The position numbers and the translations under genes were made by a program. Below, piece after piece: positions 14,118 to 21,783 of a stretch of DNA of 21,839 nucleotides. Within the stretch, counting starts at the first letter, position 1. Every line of letters begins with the position of its first letter. The notes below the pieces were generated by a model. The model did no database searches, was not told the DNA's origin, and saw only the letters and a list, made by a program, of their open reading frames with translations. This stretch comes from Bacteroidales bacterium UBA3623. GTDB taxonomy: Bacteria > Bacteroidota > Bacteroidia > Bacteroidales > UBA932. Location: positions 830 through 22,668 of the forward strand of contig DFLI01000112.1 in NCBI GenBank assembly GCA_002373715.1, written 5' to 3'.

Positions 14118-16022
14118 TTACTGCTCGTCAGGACCTTCCGGCTGGGGACCCTGAGGGCCGCCGTTGAAGGGACCCTGAGGACCCTGGGGGCCACCCTGGA
14201 ACGGTCCCTGGGGACCACCCTGGGCCTGCTGGCCGGCCTGGTACATCTTCTCGAAAGCCTTGTTCAGGGCCTCGGAGTACTTGTCGATATCGGCCAGGTT
14301 CTGGGCCTTCACGGCTTCCTTCAGGGCGTTGCAGTTGGTCTCTACCTCGGACTTGATGTCTGCAGGGACCTTGTCTCCGTTCTCCTTCAAGAATTTTTCG
14401 GCCTGGAAGGTGAGGGCGTCGGCATTGTTGATCTTGTCGATGCGCTCTTTTTCGGCCTGGTCGGCTGCTTCGTTGGCCTTGGCCTCGTCACGCATGCGCT
14501 GGATTTCTGCATCCGACAGGCCGCTGGAGGCCTCGATGCGGATATGCTGCTCCTTACCGGTAGCCTTATCCACTGCGCTTACGTTCAGGATGCCGTTGGC
14601 ATCGATATCGAAGGTAACTTCAATCTGAGGTACGCCACGGGGTGCGGGAGCAATGCCATCCAGGTGGAAGATACCAATCTGCTTGTTATCCTTGGCCATG
14701 GGGCGCTCACCCTGGAGCACGCGGATTTCTACGCCGGGCTGATTGTCTGCCGCGGTGGAGAAGATCTGGCTCTTCTTGGCCGGGATGGTGGTGTTGGACT
14801 CAATAAGCTTGGTCATGACGCCGCCCAAGGTCTCGATACCGAGGCTAAGCGGGGTAACATCCAGAAGAAGCACGTCCTTCACATCACCTGCGAGCACACC
14901 GCCCTGGATGGAGGCGCCAATGGCAACCACCTCGTCGGGGTTCACGCTCTTGTTGGGCTCCTTGCCGAAGAAGTTCTTCACCAGCTCCTGCACGTAAGGG
15001 ATACGGGTGGAACCACCTACCAGCAGCACCTCGTCAATGTCGGAAGGATTGAGGTGTGCATCTGCCAATGCCTGTTTGCAAGGGCCGATGGAACGCTGGA
15101 ACAGGGCGTCGGAGAGCTGTTCGAACTTGGCACGGGTAAGGGTTTTGGCCAGGTGCTTGGGAACACCGTCTACCGGCATGATGTACGGCAGGTTAATCTC
15201 CGTGGAAGTCTGGCTGGAAAGTTCAATCTTGGCCTTTTCGGCAGCTTCCTTCAGACGCTGGAGGGCCATAGGATCCTTCTTCAGGTCCAGACCGCCGTTT
15301 TCGGCTGCGAACTCGCTGGCCAGCCAGTCAATGATAACCTGGTCGAAATCGTCACCACCCAGGTGCGTATCACCATTGGTGGAAAGCACCTCGAACACGC
15401 CGTCACCCAGCTGCAGGATGGAGATATCGAAGGTACCGCCACCGAGGTCGTACACTGCCACCTTCATGTCCTTGTCCTTCTTGTCCAGACCATAGGCCAG
15501 AGCAGCGGCGGTGGGTTCGTTGATGATACGCTTCACATCCAGACCGGCAATCTTACCGGCTTCCTTGGTGGCCTGACGCTGAGAGTCGGAGAAATAGGCC
15601 GGAACGGTGATAACAGCCTCAGTAACCTCCTGACGGAGATATTCCTCTGCGGTCTTCTTCATCTTCTGAAGAATCATGGCCGATATTTCCTGAGGCGTAT
15701 AGAGCTTACCACTGATATCTACGCGCGGGGTGTTGTTCTCACCACGGACCACCTTGTAAGGCACGCGGGCAACTTCCGTAGCCACCTGGTCGTAGGTTTC
15801 ACCCATGAAACGCTTGATGGAGAACACAGTGTTGTTGGGGTTGGTGATGGCCTGGCGCTTGGCCGGGGAGCCAATCTTACGCTCTCCGCCGTCGGTGAAA
15901 GCCACCACGGAAGGGGTAGTACGCTGCCCCTCGTTGTTGATGATGACGGTAGGCTGGTTGCCTTCCATCACAGCGACGCAGGAATTAGTTGTTCCCAGGT
16001 CGATACCAATAATTTTTCCCAT
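14118..16022 (-). CDS. dnaK: DnaK, Hsp70 chaperone
   Basis: ATP-driven chaperone that folds and protects proteins with DnaJ and GrpE. It has 634 residues. The ATPase domain has IGIDLGTTNSCVAV at the start, NEPTAAALAYG, VYDLGGGTFDIS and LLVGGSTRIPYVQ. The linker DVLLLDVTPLSLGIE leads into the substrate-binding domain, followed by the helical lid. The C-terminus is unusual: residues about 597-634 are repeats of Gly-Gly-Pro-Gln-Gly-Pro ending in PEGPDEQ, where most DnaK proteins end in an acidic EEV-type peptide. No dnaJ or grpE gene is adjacent, and no CIRCE inverted repeat is present upstream. It has its own terminator and is separated from the upstream barrel gene by another. Confidence 0.97.
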   Translation of the reverse strand: MGKIIGIDLGTTNSCVAVMEGNQPTVIINNEGQRTTPSVVAFTDGGERKIGSPAKRQAITNPNNTVFSIKRFMGETYDQVATEVARVPYKVVRGENNTPRVDISGKLYTPQEISAMILQKMKKTAEEYLRQEVTEAVITVPAYFSDSQRQATKEAGKIAGLDVKRIINEPTAAALAYGLDKKDKDMKVAVYDLGGGTFDISILQLGDGVFEVLSTNGDTHLGGDDFDQVIIDWLASEFAAENGGLDLKKDPMALQRLKEAAEKAKIELSSQTSTEINLPYIMPVDGVPKHLAKTLTRAKFEQLSDALFQRSIGPCKQALADAHLNPSDIDEVLLVGGSTRIPYVQELVKNFFGKEPNKSVNPDEVVAIGASIQGGVLAGDVKDVLLLDVTPLSLGIETLGGVMTKLIESNTTIPAKKSQIFSTAADNQPGVEIRVLQGERPMAKDNKQIGIFHLDGIAPAPRGVPQIEVTFDIDANGILNVSAVDKATGKEQHIRIEASSGLSDAEIQRMRDEAKANEAADQAEKERIDKINNADALTFQAEKFLKENGDKVPADIKSEVETNCNALKEAVKAQNLADIDKYSEALNKAFEKMYQAGQQAQGGPQGPFQGGPQGPQGPFNGGPQGPQPEGPDEQ

Positions 16023-16050
16023 AATATTCGATTCTTACTTGTTTACAATT

Positions 16051-16084
16051 AAAAAACTGGCGCCACCCAATCCGGGCGACGCCA
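16051..16084 (-). terminator. Intrinsic terminator after the FadL-like gene
   Basis: As minus-strand RNA, GGCGUCGCCC and GGGUGGCGCC (plus 16074-16083 and 16059-16068) form a 10-bp stem with two wobble pairs and a 5-base loop, then a run of six U's. Read from the plus strand, two positions mismatch, so the direction is minus. It separates the lipoprotein-barrel operon from dnaK. The whole gap is 113 bases, and no clear -7 box for dnaK was found in it. Confidence 0.82.
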
Positions 16085-16135
16085 AGTAATTATCGAACTT
16101 CGTGCCAGCTATCTAATTGCTGACAAAATGGCAGA

Positions 16136-17848
16136 TTAGAACCGCCAACCTACCGTAAGAATGGCATCTACGAGGGTACTCTTGACCACAATCTCGGGGG
16201 TGAGAAAATCATTATTGACGTATTTCAAGCTATAATCGCCGTCCGGATATGGCGTAGTATAGTAGTCATACGTAATCATGTAATCATCGGGAACAAAGCG
16301 GGCGCGCACGGCAGCATCCAGGAAGATACTGCCAAAGTTGAATCCCAGGCCCAGGGAAGCGCTGTGTTTGAGTTGGAGCAAGCGGGCTTCCGAGCTCAAA
16401 GGTGTCTTCTCATATCCATCCCAATAGTTATACTGAGCACCAGTAGTGAGATTGTAGCCTGCTCTTAGGGATAACTGAGAAGTCACCTTAAATTCAGTAC
16501 CAAGGCGAATCTCATGGACAGAACCCATAACGTTTTTGATTTCCGTATTCAGGTCTCTAAAATCACCCTCGGCATATCCGTAGTCACTGGTGCGGTAGCG
16601 GAAACGAGCTTGGTTGTAATTGACAAGTTCATAATCCGCACTGATGACGCCCTTTTCTCCCAAGGTGTAAGCGACACCGAAGTTGAACCGGAAAGGGGAA
16701 CGGAGGGCATAAATCCACTCGTCTTCGGGACTGCTGGAAGTGCTTGTATACCGGCCGCTCAGTTTCACCTCTGAGCTATAGCCATAGCGCTCTGTTATGT
16801 TAATGAGTGTGGGGGTTTGGATAGCGGCAGCCAGGCGCAGGTGGTCCGTAGGACGCCACAGGGCACCCAGCTTAAAATACACTCCCGTGCCCCGCAGGTT
16901 GAACTTGTGGTTCATCCGCAGTGACTCAAACTGGGCAATGTACTCGGCAGAGGAACCATCGGAGTAACGGTTGTAGGGGAAATCGGCTGGATTCTCGGGA
17001 GCCTCGCTCCAGAACTCGGAAAGGGAGTAATTGACAGCCGTAATGCCCAGGTTACCGCCAATATAAAAACGGTCGGAGAAGTTGAAGGCATAATTAAGAA
17101 TAGCGTCTGTCTTGAAACCAGTGCTTTGCTGGCCGTACTGTTGGCTGACTGGGGCTGCTAACCACGTCTCTACAGTTCCATCAGGCTTTTTTTCATAAAC
17201 CTCAGTAACTGCCACATACGAGCCATCATTACCCGGAACAACATTGTACATACCACTATGATAGCCCGTTAGAGCCGACCATTTCGGATAATACTGAAGC
17301 CTTGAATCCTTGTTGTAATAAGAGCTTTCATTAGCTATTACATTCTCCGGATAGCAGTCAGCCAAAGAGGCCAGCGAAGCAGCATAGGAGTTGTCTCCGT
17401 TCACGCCGGCAGCCTTGTAGCGGCCGGTGAAGTTGTTGGTGGAATTGACCACAATGCCAAACGCCATGCGCTTGAGACCGCTGCGGCGGCCGGTATCCAT
17501 CTTGAGGATAAAGCCAATGTTGGGGAGTTTCACCCGGGCGTAGGTGTTGTTCACCTGCTGTCCCGTATAAAGGGCCGAATTATCCCCGGAAGCGTTGGTG
17601 CCCGTCACCGAGAAGGTGATGCCGGGGCTAATCATGAACTGGGAATAACCGGCGGTGGCCGATCCGGCCGGATTGAAGCCGATGGAACCGGCGTCTCCGC
17701 CGATGGCCGTGAGGGCGTTACCCATTCCCACGCCACGGGCCGTTCCGGAATAAACGTTCTCGGAGAAGAGCAGGGCGTCCTGCCAGGTTTGGGCGGCCGC
17801 GCTGAAAGCCAGCGTGGCACCCAGTACAAAAGCTATAGTCTTTTTCAT
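16136..17848 (-). CDS. OmpP1/FadL/TodX-family outer-membrane beta-barrel protein
   Basis: Predicted outer-membrane channel for hydrophobic compounds, 570 residues. It has a signal peptide (MKKTIAFVLGATLAFSAAAQ). The segment after it, GTARGVGMGNALTAIGGDAG followed by SIGFNPAG, is the typical FadL/OmpP1 start, where the N-terminus forms the hatch. The rest consists of alternating amphipathic strands rich in Tyr, and the chain ends in GWRF, a BAM-type terminal Phe. It is somewhat longer than the roughly 450 residues usual for FadL; the extra residues include Tyr/Asn/Ser-rich loops (about 150-240). It starts 12 bases after a Tyr/Trp-rich lipoprotein gene, so the two are cotranscribed. The transported substrate is unknown. 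Confidence 0.82.
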   Translation of the reverse strand: MKKTIAFVLGATLAFSAAAQTWQDALLFSENVYSGTARGVGMGNALTAIGGDAGSIGFNPAGSATAGYSQFMISPGITFSVTGTNASGDNSALYTGQQVNNTYARVKLPNIGFILKMDTGRRSGLKRMAFGIVVNSTNNFTGRYKAAGVNGDNSYAASLASLADCYPENVIANESSYYNKDSRLQYYPKWSALTGYHSGMYNVVPGNDGSYVAVTEVYEKKPDGTVETWLAAPVSQQYGQQSTGFKTDAILNYAFNFSDRFYIGGNLGITAVNYSLSEFWSEAPENPADFPYNRYSDGSSAEYIAQFESLRMNHKFNLRGTGVYFKLGALWRPTDHLRLAAAIQTPTLINITERYGYSSEVKLSGRYTSTSSSPEDEWIYALRSPFRFNFGVAYTLGEKGVISADYELVNYNQARFRYRTSDYGYAEGDFRDLNTEIKNVMGSVHEIRLGTEFKVTSQLSLRAGYNLTTGAQYNYWDGYEKTPLSSEARLLQLKHSASLGLGFNFGSIFLDAAVRARFVPDDYMITYDYYTTPYPDGDYSLKYVNNDFLTPEIVVKSTLVDAILTVGWRF

Positions 17849-17860
17849 TATAGTCTGTTT

Positions 17861-19096
17861 TTATCTGCGACCACCGGAAGAACGGGAGCTGCCGCCACCC
17901 GAAGAACCACCGGAAGAGCCGCCGGAAGAGCGGGAACTGCCGCCACCGGAATAACCGCCACCCGAAGAACGGGTGCTGGAAGAACCGGAAGAGCGATAGC
18001 TGGAAGCGCCGGAAGAAGACCGGACGTTGGTGCTACTGCTGGACCGGACGTTGGAAGAACCCGACGAGCGGGTGCTGGAGCTGCCGGAAGAGCGCACGTT
18101 GCTGGAGGAACGGGAGCCGGAACCGGCCGAACGGTAGTTGGAGCTGCCGCCGGAGCGGGCGCTGCTGCCAGAAGTGGAACGCGTGGAAGTGCCGGAGGCA
18201 GAACGGGTAGAACTACCGGAAGCAGAGCGCGTGGAACTGCTGGAAGGAGTGCGGGATACGGCCGATGAGCGGGTGCTGCCACCGGAGGAGCGGGCTACCG
18301 CAGAAGAACGCGTGGTTGCGCCCGTGCGGGAAGAGCCCACCGACTTGGTGGAGCGGGAAACGCTGCTGCGGGAGCCGCGGGTGGCGCCACGTGACATAAC
18401 GCTGTGCGAAGCACCGCCGCGGGCGCTGAAGTTTCCTTCCCGATGACCCAGGCTCATGGCCTGGCTGCGATGGATTCTGGTAGCGCCGCCACCCCAGTAA
18501 TGAGGGTAGAAATACCCGCCGTAATAGCCGGGATAATTGCGGTGCCAGTACCAGTAATCGTAGTCGTAATAACTGTACCAGGGTCTGTACCAGCCGTAGT
18601 AGTTGTAATGGTGGTAATAGCTGTACGGGTAGTAGTAAGGGCCCCAATGCCAGGCATCAAAATACCAGGGATCCCAATACCAGGGGCTGTAGTAGCTGTA
18701 GCGGCCCCAGGAGCCGTAATACCAGGAATCATAGTACCAGGGATTGTAATACCCCCAGTAATAGTCCCTCATATACCAGGGCCGATATGCCCAGGAATAA
18801 TCATAGGCCCATGCGGGTGTTTCCCATACGGTAATGATGGTGTTGTCTTTGGATAAACGGATATTTTTGCCGTCTGGCACTACGAGCGTGTCCCCGGCGC
18901 TAAGGATATAGGCCTGGGAGGAGTGGCTGTCTGCCAGCAGATTGTCCAGTTCTTCGCTGCTGGGGACTTCCTGAGCCACCTGCACCGGGCTGGAGTAGAG
19001 ACCGTCATCGTAGACTTTCGTCTGCATCTGACTTGTGGTAGAGCATGAAAGGGCGGCCAGGAGCAAAACTCCGGAAGCCATGATTGTCTTTTTCAT
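17861..19096 (-). CDS. Lipoprotein with Tyr/Trp-rich segment and long Ser/Arg/Gly tail, unknown function
   Basis: Not recognised as a named family. It has 411 residues. A lipoprotein-type signal (MKKTIMASGVLLLAALSC) puts the acylated Cys at 18; the box is relaxed, with Ala at -3. A short acidic domain (about 19-94) follows. Residues 95-204 are extremely aromatic: 39 Tyr and 17 Trp in 110. Residues about 205-411 are a low-complexity Ser/Arg/Gly tail with repeats such as RSSGSSSTRSS and GSSNVRSS, strongly basic. No Bacteroidetes surface-export acidic motif follows the Cys. The ATG at 19096 was chosen because it gives the signal peptide and follows a strong AGGAGG; the open frame extends 27 codons upstream. 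It is cotranscribed with the FadL-like barrel, so an envelope role is likely. Confidence 0.8.
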   Translation of the reverse strand: MKKTIMASGVLLLAALSCSTTSQMQTKVYDDGLYSSPVQVAQEVPSSEELDNLLADSHSSQAYILSAGDTLVVPDGKNIRLSKDNTIITVWETPAWAYDYSWAYRPWYMRDYYWGYYNPWYYDSWYYGSWGRYSYYSPWYWDPWYFDAWHWGPYYYPYSYYHHYNYYGWYRPWYSYYDYDYWYWHRNYPGYYGGYFYPHYWGGGATRIHRSQAMSLGHREGNFSARGGASHSVMSRGATRGSRSSVSRSTKSVGSSRTGATTRSSAVARSSGGSTRSSAVSRTPSSSSTRSASGSSTRSASGTSTRSTSGSSARSGGSSNYRSAGSGSRSSSNVRSSGSSSTRSSGSSNVRSSSSTNVRSSSGASSYRSSGSSSTRSSGGGYSGGGSSRSSGGSSGGSSGGGSSRSSGGRR

Positions 19097-19103
19097 AATC
19101 TTA

Positions 19104-19109
19104 CCTCCT
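19104..19109 (-). promoter_or_regulatory. Strong Shine-Dalgarno site of the aromatic lipoprotein
   Basis: Minus strand AGGAGG stands 7 bases before the ATG at 19096. Other starts in the window (dnaN, gmk, trpS, fba, dnaK, nadD, proS) have no such site, as is usual in Bacteroidetes, so this one is unusual and decides the start. Confidence 0.7.
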
Positions 19110-19115
19110 ATAGCC

Positions 19116-19133
19116 CCCTCCCTAATGGGAGGG
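19116..19133. repeat. CCCTCCC/GGGAGGG hairpin in the lipoprotein leader
   Basis: A perfect 7-bp stem (19116-19122 with 19127-19133) with a TAAT loop, next to the Shine-Dalgarno site of the lipoprotein gene. It is closely similar to the 9-bp hairpin at 2975-2995, so it may be another copy of the same kind of intergenic element. Confidence 0.5.
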
Positions 19134-19160
19134 ATGTTTAAAAAATTCAATAAAATTGTG

Positions 19161-19168
19161 TACCTTTG
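19161..19168 (+). promoter_or_regulatory. -7 box for proS
   Basis: TACCTTTG matches TAnnTTTG and is the same octamer as the one serving the btuB riboswitch. It lies 108 bases before the proS ATG. The long leader holds a GCCGA/TCGGC hairpin (19170-19186) and a TATGCA/TGCATA inverted repeat (19199-19221). Confidence 0.6.
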
Positions 19169-19276
19169 TGCCGACAAAAAATCGGCCTTACTCAGGTTTA
19201 TGCAATTTTTATACCTGCATACCCGTATTTAGGCAACAATATTAAGCACAAAAACAATAAAAAGCAAATAAAGACT

Positions 19277-20755
19277 ATGGCAAAAGAGGTAACCAGCAGG
19301 TCGGAGAATTACTCCCAGTGGTATAACGACCTGGTTGTGAAAGCAGATTTGGCAGAGCAGTCCGCCGTTCGCGGATGCATGGTCATCAAACCCTATGGAT
19401 ACGCCATTTGGGAGAAGATGCAGGGCATTCTGGACGGAATGTTCAAGGAAACCGGTGTAAAGAACGCATATTTCCCCCTGTTCATCCCCAAGTCTTTCTT
19501 CAGCCGTGAGGCCGAACATGTGGCCGGCTTTGCCAAGGAATGCGCCGTGGTTACTCACCACCGCCTTATGAACAACCCCAACGGAGAAGGTATTGTGGTG
19601 GACCCTGAGGCCAAACTGGAAGAAGAACTCATTGTTCGTCCCACCTCGGAAACCATCATCTGGAATACCTATAAGAACTGGGTACACAGCTGGAGAGACC
19701 TCCCCATCCTGTGCAACCAGTGGTGCAACGTAGTGCGCTGGGAAATGCGCACCCGCCTGTTCCTGCGCACCGCCGAATTTCTGTGGCAGGAGGGCCACAC
19801 CGCCCACGCTACCGCCCAGGAGGCCGAGGCCCGCAAAGAGCAGATGGTAAACGTATATGCCAAGTTCGCCCGTGAGATTATGGCCCTGCCCGTAGTGGTG
19901 GGTCACAAGAGCCCCGGTGAGCGTTTCGCCGGTGCCCTGGACACCATGACCATCGAGGCCCTCATGCAGGACGGCAAGGCCCTGCAGGCCGGCACTTCCC
20001 ACTTCCTGGGTCAGAACTTCGCCAAGAGCTTCGACGTCACCTTCACCAACAACGAAGGCAAGCAGGACTATGTCTGGGCCACCAGCTGGGGCGTGAGCAC
20101 CCGTCTGATGGGCGCCCTCATCATGGCCCACGGAGACGACAACGGTCTGGTCCTTCCTCCGGCCCTGGCTCCCATCCAGGTAGTGATGGTTCCCATCTAC
20201 AAGAGCGACGAAGAACGCAACGCCGTGCTGGACAAGATGTACGAGGTGAAGAAAGCCCTGGAGGCCAAGGGCCACAGCGTAGAAATTGACGACCGCGACA
20301 CCCTGCGTCCCGGCTTCAAGTTTGCCGAATGGGAGCTCAAGGGCGTTCCCGTGCGTCTGGCCATGGGTCCCCGTGACCTTCAGAACGGCACCGTAGAGGT
20401 AGCCCGCAGAGACACCCTGGAAAAGATTTCCGAACCCCTCGAAGGTTTGGAAGACCGCATCATCGGCCTGCTGGATGATATCCAGAAGAGCATCTACAAC
20501 AAGGCTCTCGCCTTCCGAGATGCTTCCATCCGCAAGGTAGACACCTGGGAAGAGTTCAAGGAAGAGATTGAAAAGGGTGGCTTCCTCCTCTGCCACTGGG
20601 ACGGCACTGCCGAAACGGAGGCCAAGATCCAGGAAGAGACCAAGGCAACCATCCGCTGCATCCCCGTGGACAGCGCCGTTTGCATGGAAGAAGGCAAGTG
20701 CATCTACACCGGCAAGCCTTCCCACCAGCGCGTTCTCTTTGCAAGATCCTACTAA
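19277..20755 (+). CDS. proS: ProS, prolyl-tRNA synthetase (type 3, archaeal/eukaryotic-like)
   Basis: Class II synthetase that charges tRNA-Pro. It has 492 residues. The short form lacks the bacterial editing insertion and ends in ARSY, the C-terminal Tyr typical of the archaeal/eukaryotic-like type. Motif 2 is RWEMRTRLFLRTAEFLWQEG (about 154-173), followed by the GHTAHAT that marks ProRS. Motif 3 is in SWGVSTRLMGALIMAHGDD. Cysteines in the C-terminal domain (LLCHWDG, IRCIP, GKCIY) fit its zinc-binding module. The ATG at 19277 gives the usual MAKEVTSRSENYSQWYNDLV; an earlier in-frame ATG (19166) is only in the leader and overlaps the promoter. One base separates its stop from the next gene. 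Confidence 0.96.
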   Translation: MAKEVTSRSENYSQWYNDLVVKADLAEQSAVRGCMVIKPYGYAIWEKMQGILDGMFKETGVKNAYFPLFIPKSFFSREAEHVAGFAKECAVVTHHRLMNNPNGEGIVVDPEAKLEEELIVRPTSETIIWNTYKNWVHSWRDLPILCNQWCNVVRWEMRTRLFLRTAEFLWQEGHTAHATAQEAEARKEQMVNVYAKFAREIMALPVVVGHKSPGERFAGALDTMTIEALMQDGKALQAGTSHFLGQNFAKSFDVTFTNNEGKQDYVWATSWGVSTRLMGALIMAHGDDNGLVLPPALAPIQVVMVPIYKSDEERNAVLDKMYEVKKALEAKGHSVEIDDRDTLRPGFKFAEWELKGVPVRLAMGPRDLQNGTVEVARRDTLEKISEPLEGLEDRIIGLLDDIQKSIYNKALAFRDASIRKVDTWEEFKEEIEKGGFLLCHWDGTAETEAKIQEETKATIRCIPVDSAVCMEEGKCIYTGKPSHQRVLFARSY

Positions 20756-20756
20756 G

Positions 20757-21779
20757 ATGAAACGACTGCTCCTAACCATCGCCCTGCTAACGGCAGTCCT
20801 GGTGGCATCGGCCCAGAATACCCAGACGGCCGCCGCCGAGGCAGCCGCCGCCCTTTCCTCCGCCCAGGATGCCCCCGAAAAGGTGCAAAAGCCCAAGTAT
20901 TGGACCACCACCCTTAACGCCAACCTCAACTTTGGCCAGACTTATCTGAGCCAGTGGGTGGCCGGTGGTTTCAACAACATCAGCATCACGGCCAACGTGG
21001 ATGCCTCCGCCAAGTTCTCCAAGGAGAAAGCCATGGGCAACACCCGCCTCCAGATGGAATATGGCCAGCTGTATTCGGCCGATAAGCCCATCTTCCAGAA
21101 AACCAAGGACCGCATTTACTTTGAGTCCAAGTGGGGTTACCAGACCTCGCTGAAGAACCTGGCCTACTCTGCCAGCATAGACTTCAAAACGCAGTTTGGC
21201 AAGAACTACGCATACGGTACCCCTAAGGAGTATGAAGGAGATGAGCCCTCCAAGGAAGACTGGCTCATTGCCCGCACCCTCAAGTCCGGTTTCCTCGCTC
21301 CCGCCTACCTCAACGTTGGTGTGGGTGCTCTCTGGACTCCCGCTCCCTGGATTTCCCTCAACGTCGCCCCGCTCTCCGGCGGTGGTGTGCTGGTTACCAT
21401 TCCGGAACTGAGGAAGACCTACGGTATGGACCTCAAGGAAGGCAGTGAGACGGAATACACCAACTTCCGTGCAGAATTCGGTGCCCAGATCAAGCTGGAT
21501 CTGGCATGGGTCATCAACGACGTTTTCTCCTACTCCACACAGGTAACCGCTTTCTACAACTACCTCACCCCAAAGGTGGAACCCCGTGTCACCTGGGACA
21601 ACAAGATTGTGTGGAAGGTGGCCAAGTTCTTCGCCATCAATGTGAGCACCAACCTCATCTACGACCCCCGCGTTCTGGTGCACGACCGGGACAAAGACGG
21701 CGTAACGGATTCCAAGGGCGTTCAGTTCAAGGAATACTGTGAGTTAGGTTTCACCTATACCCTCACCCATAAGCACTAG
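20757..21779 (+). CDS. DUF3078 domain protein, probable outer-membrane barrel
   Basis: Uncharacterised Bacteroidetes envelope protein, 340 residues. It has a signal peptide (MKRLLLTIALLTAVLVASAQ), an Ala-rich linker (to about 40) and then the DUF3078 region: WTTTLNANLNFGQTYLSQWV, WVAGGFNNISITANVDAS, YFESKWGYQTSL and SGFLAPAYLNVGVGALW. Alternating Tyr/Leu/Trp strands suggest a beta-barrel. A DRDKDGVTDSKG segment resembles a calcium-binding Asp loop near the C-terminus. The ATG at 20757 was chosen because it gives the signal peptide; the frame is open further upstream but only in shadow of proS. It sits 1 base after proS and 4 bases before tilS, so it is probably part of one operon. Confidence 0.85.
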   Translation: MKRLLLTIALLTAVLVASAQNTQTAAAEAAAALSSAQDAPEKVQKPKYWTTTLNANLNFGQTYLSQWVAGGFNNISITANVDASAKFSKEKAMGNTRLQMEYGQLYSADKPIFQKTKDRIYFESKWGYQTSLKNLAYSASIDFKTQFGKNYAYGTPKEYEGDEPSKEDWLIARTLKSGFLAPAYLNVGVGALWTPAPWISLNVAPLSGGGVLVTIPELRKTYGMDLKEGSETEYTNFRAEFGAQIKLDLAWVINDVFSYSTQVTAFYNYLTPKVEPRVTWDNKIVWKVAKFFAINVSTNLIYDPRVLVHDRDKDGVTDSKGVQFKEYCELGFTYTLTHKH

Positions 21780-21783
21780 GCCG

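Noticed and set aside
14544..16052. 502-codon open frame on the plus strand opposite dnaK
   Set aside because: It is a shadow of the codon bias of dnaK; the translation has no domain-like features, while dnaK on the other strand is certain.
18000..18360. Possible CRISPR or tandem DNA repeat in the lipoprotein tail
   Set aside because: The repeats are irregular, in codon units, without spacers of constant length; they encode the Ser/Arg tail.
17789..18446. Gly/Ala/Arg/Thr-rich and Glu/Arg-rich open frames opposite the lipoprotein tail
   Set aside because: They arise from translating the Ser/Arg repeat DNA in other frames; the frame with a lipoprotein signal and Shine-Dalgarno site is the real one.
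19229..20929. 566-codon open frame on the minus strand opposite proS
   Set aside because: Shadow frame that runs through proS and into the DUF3078 gene; it has no recognisable motifs.
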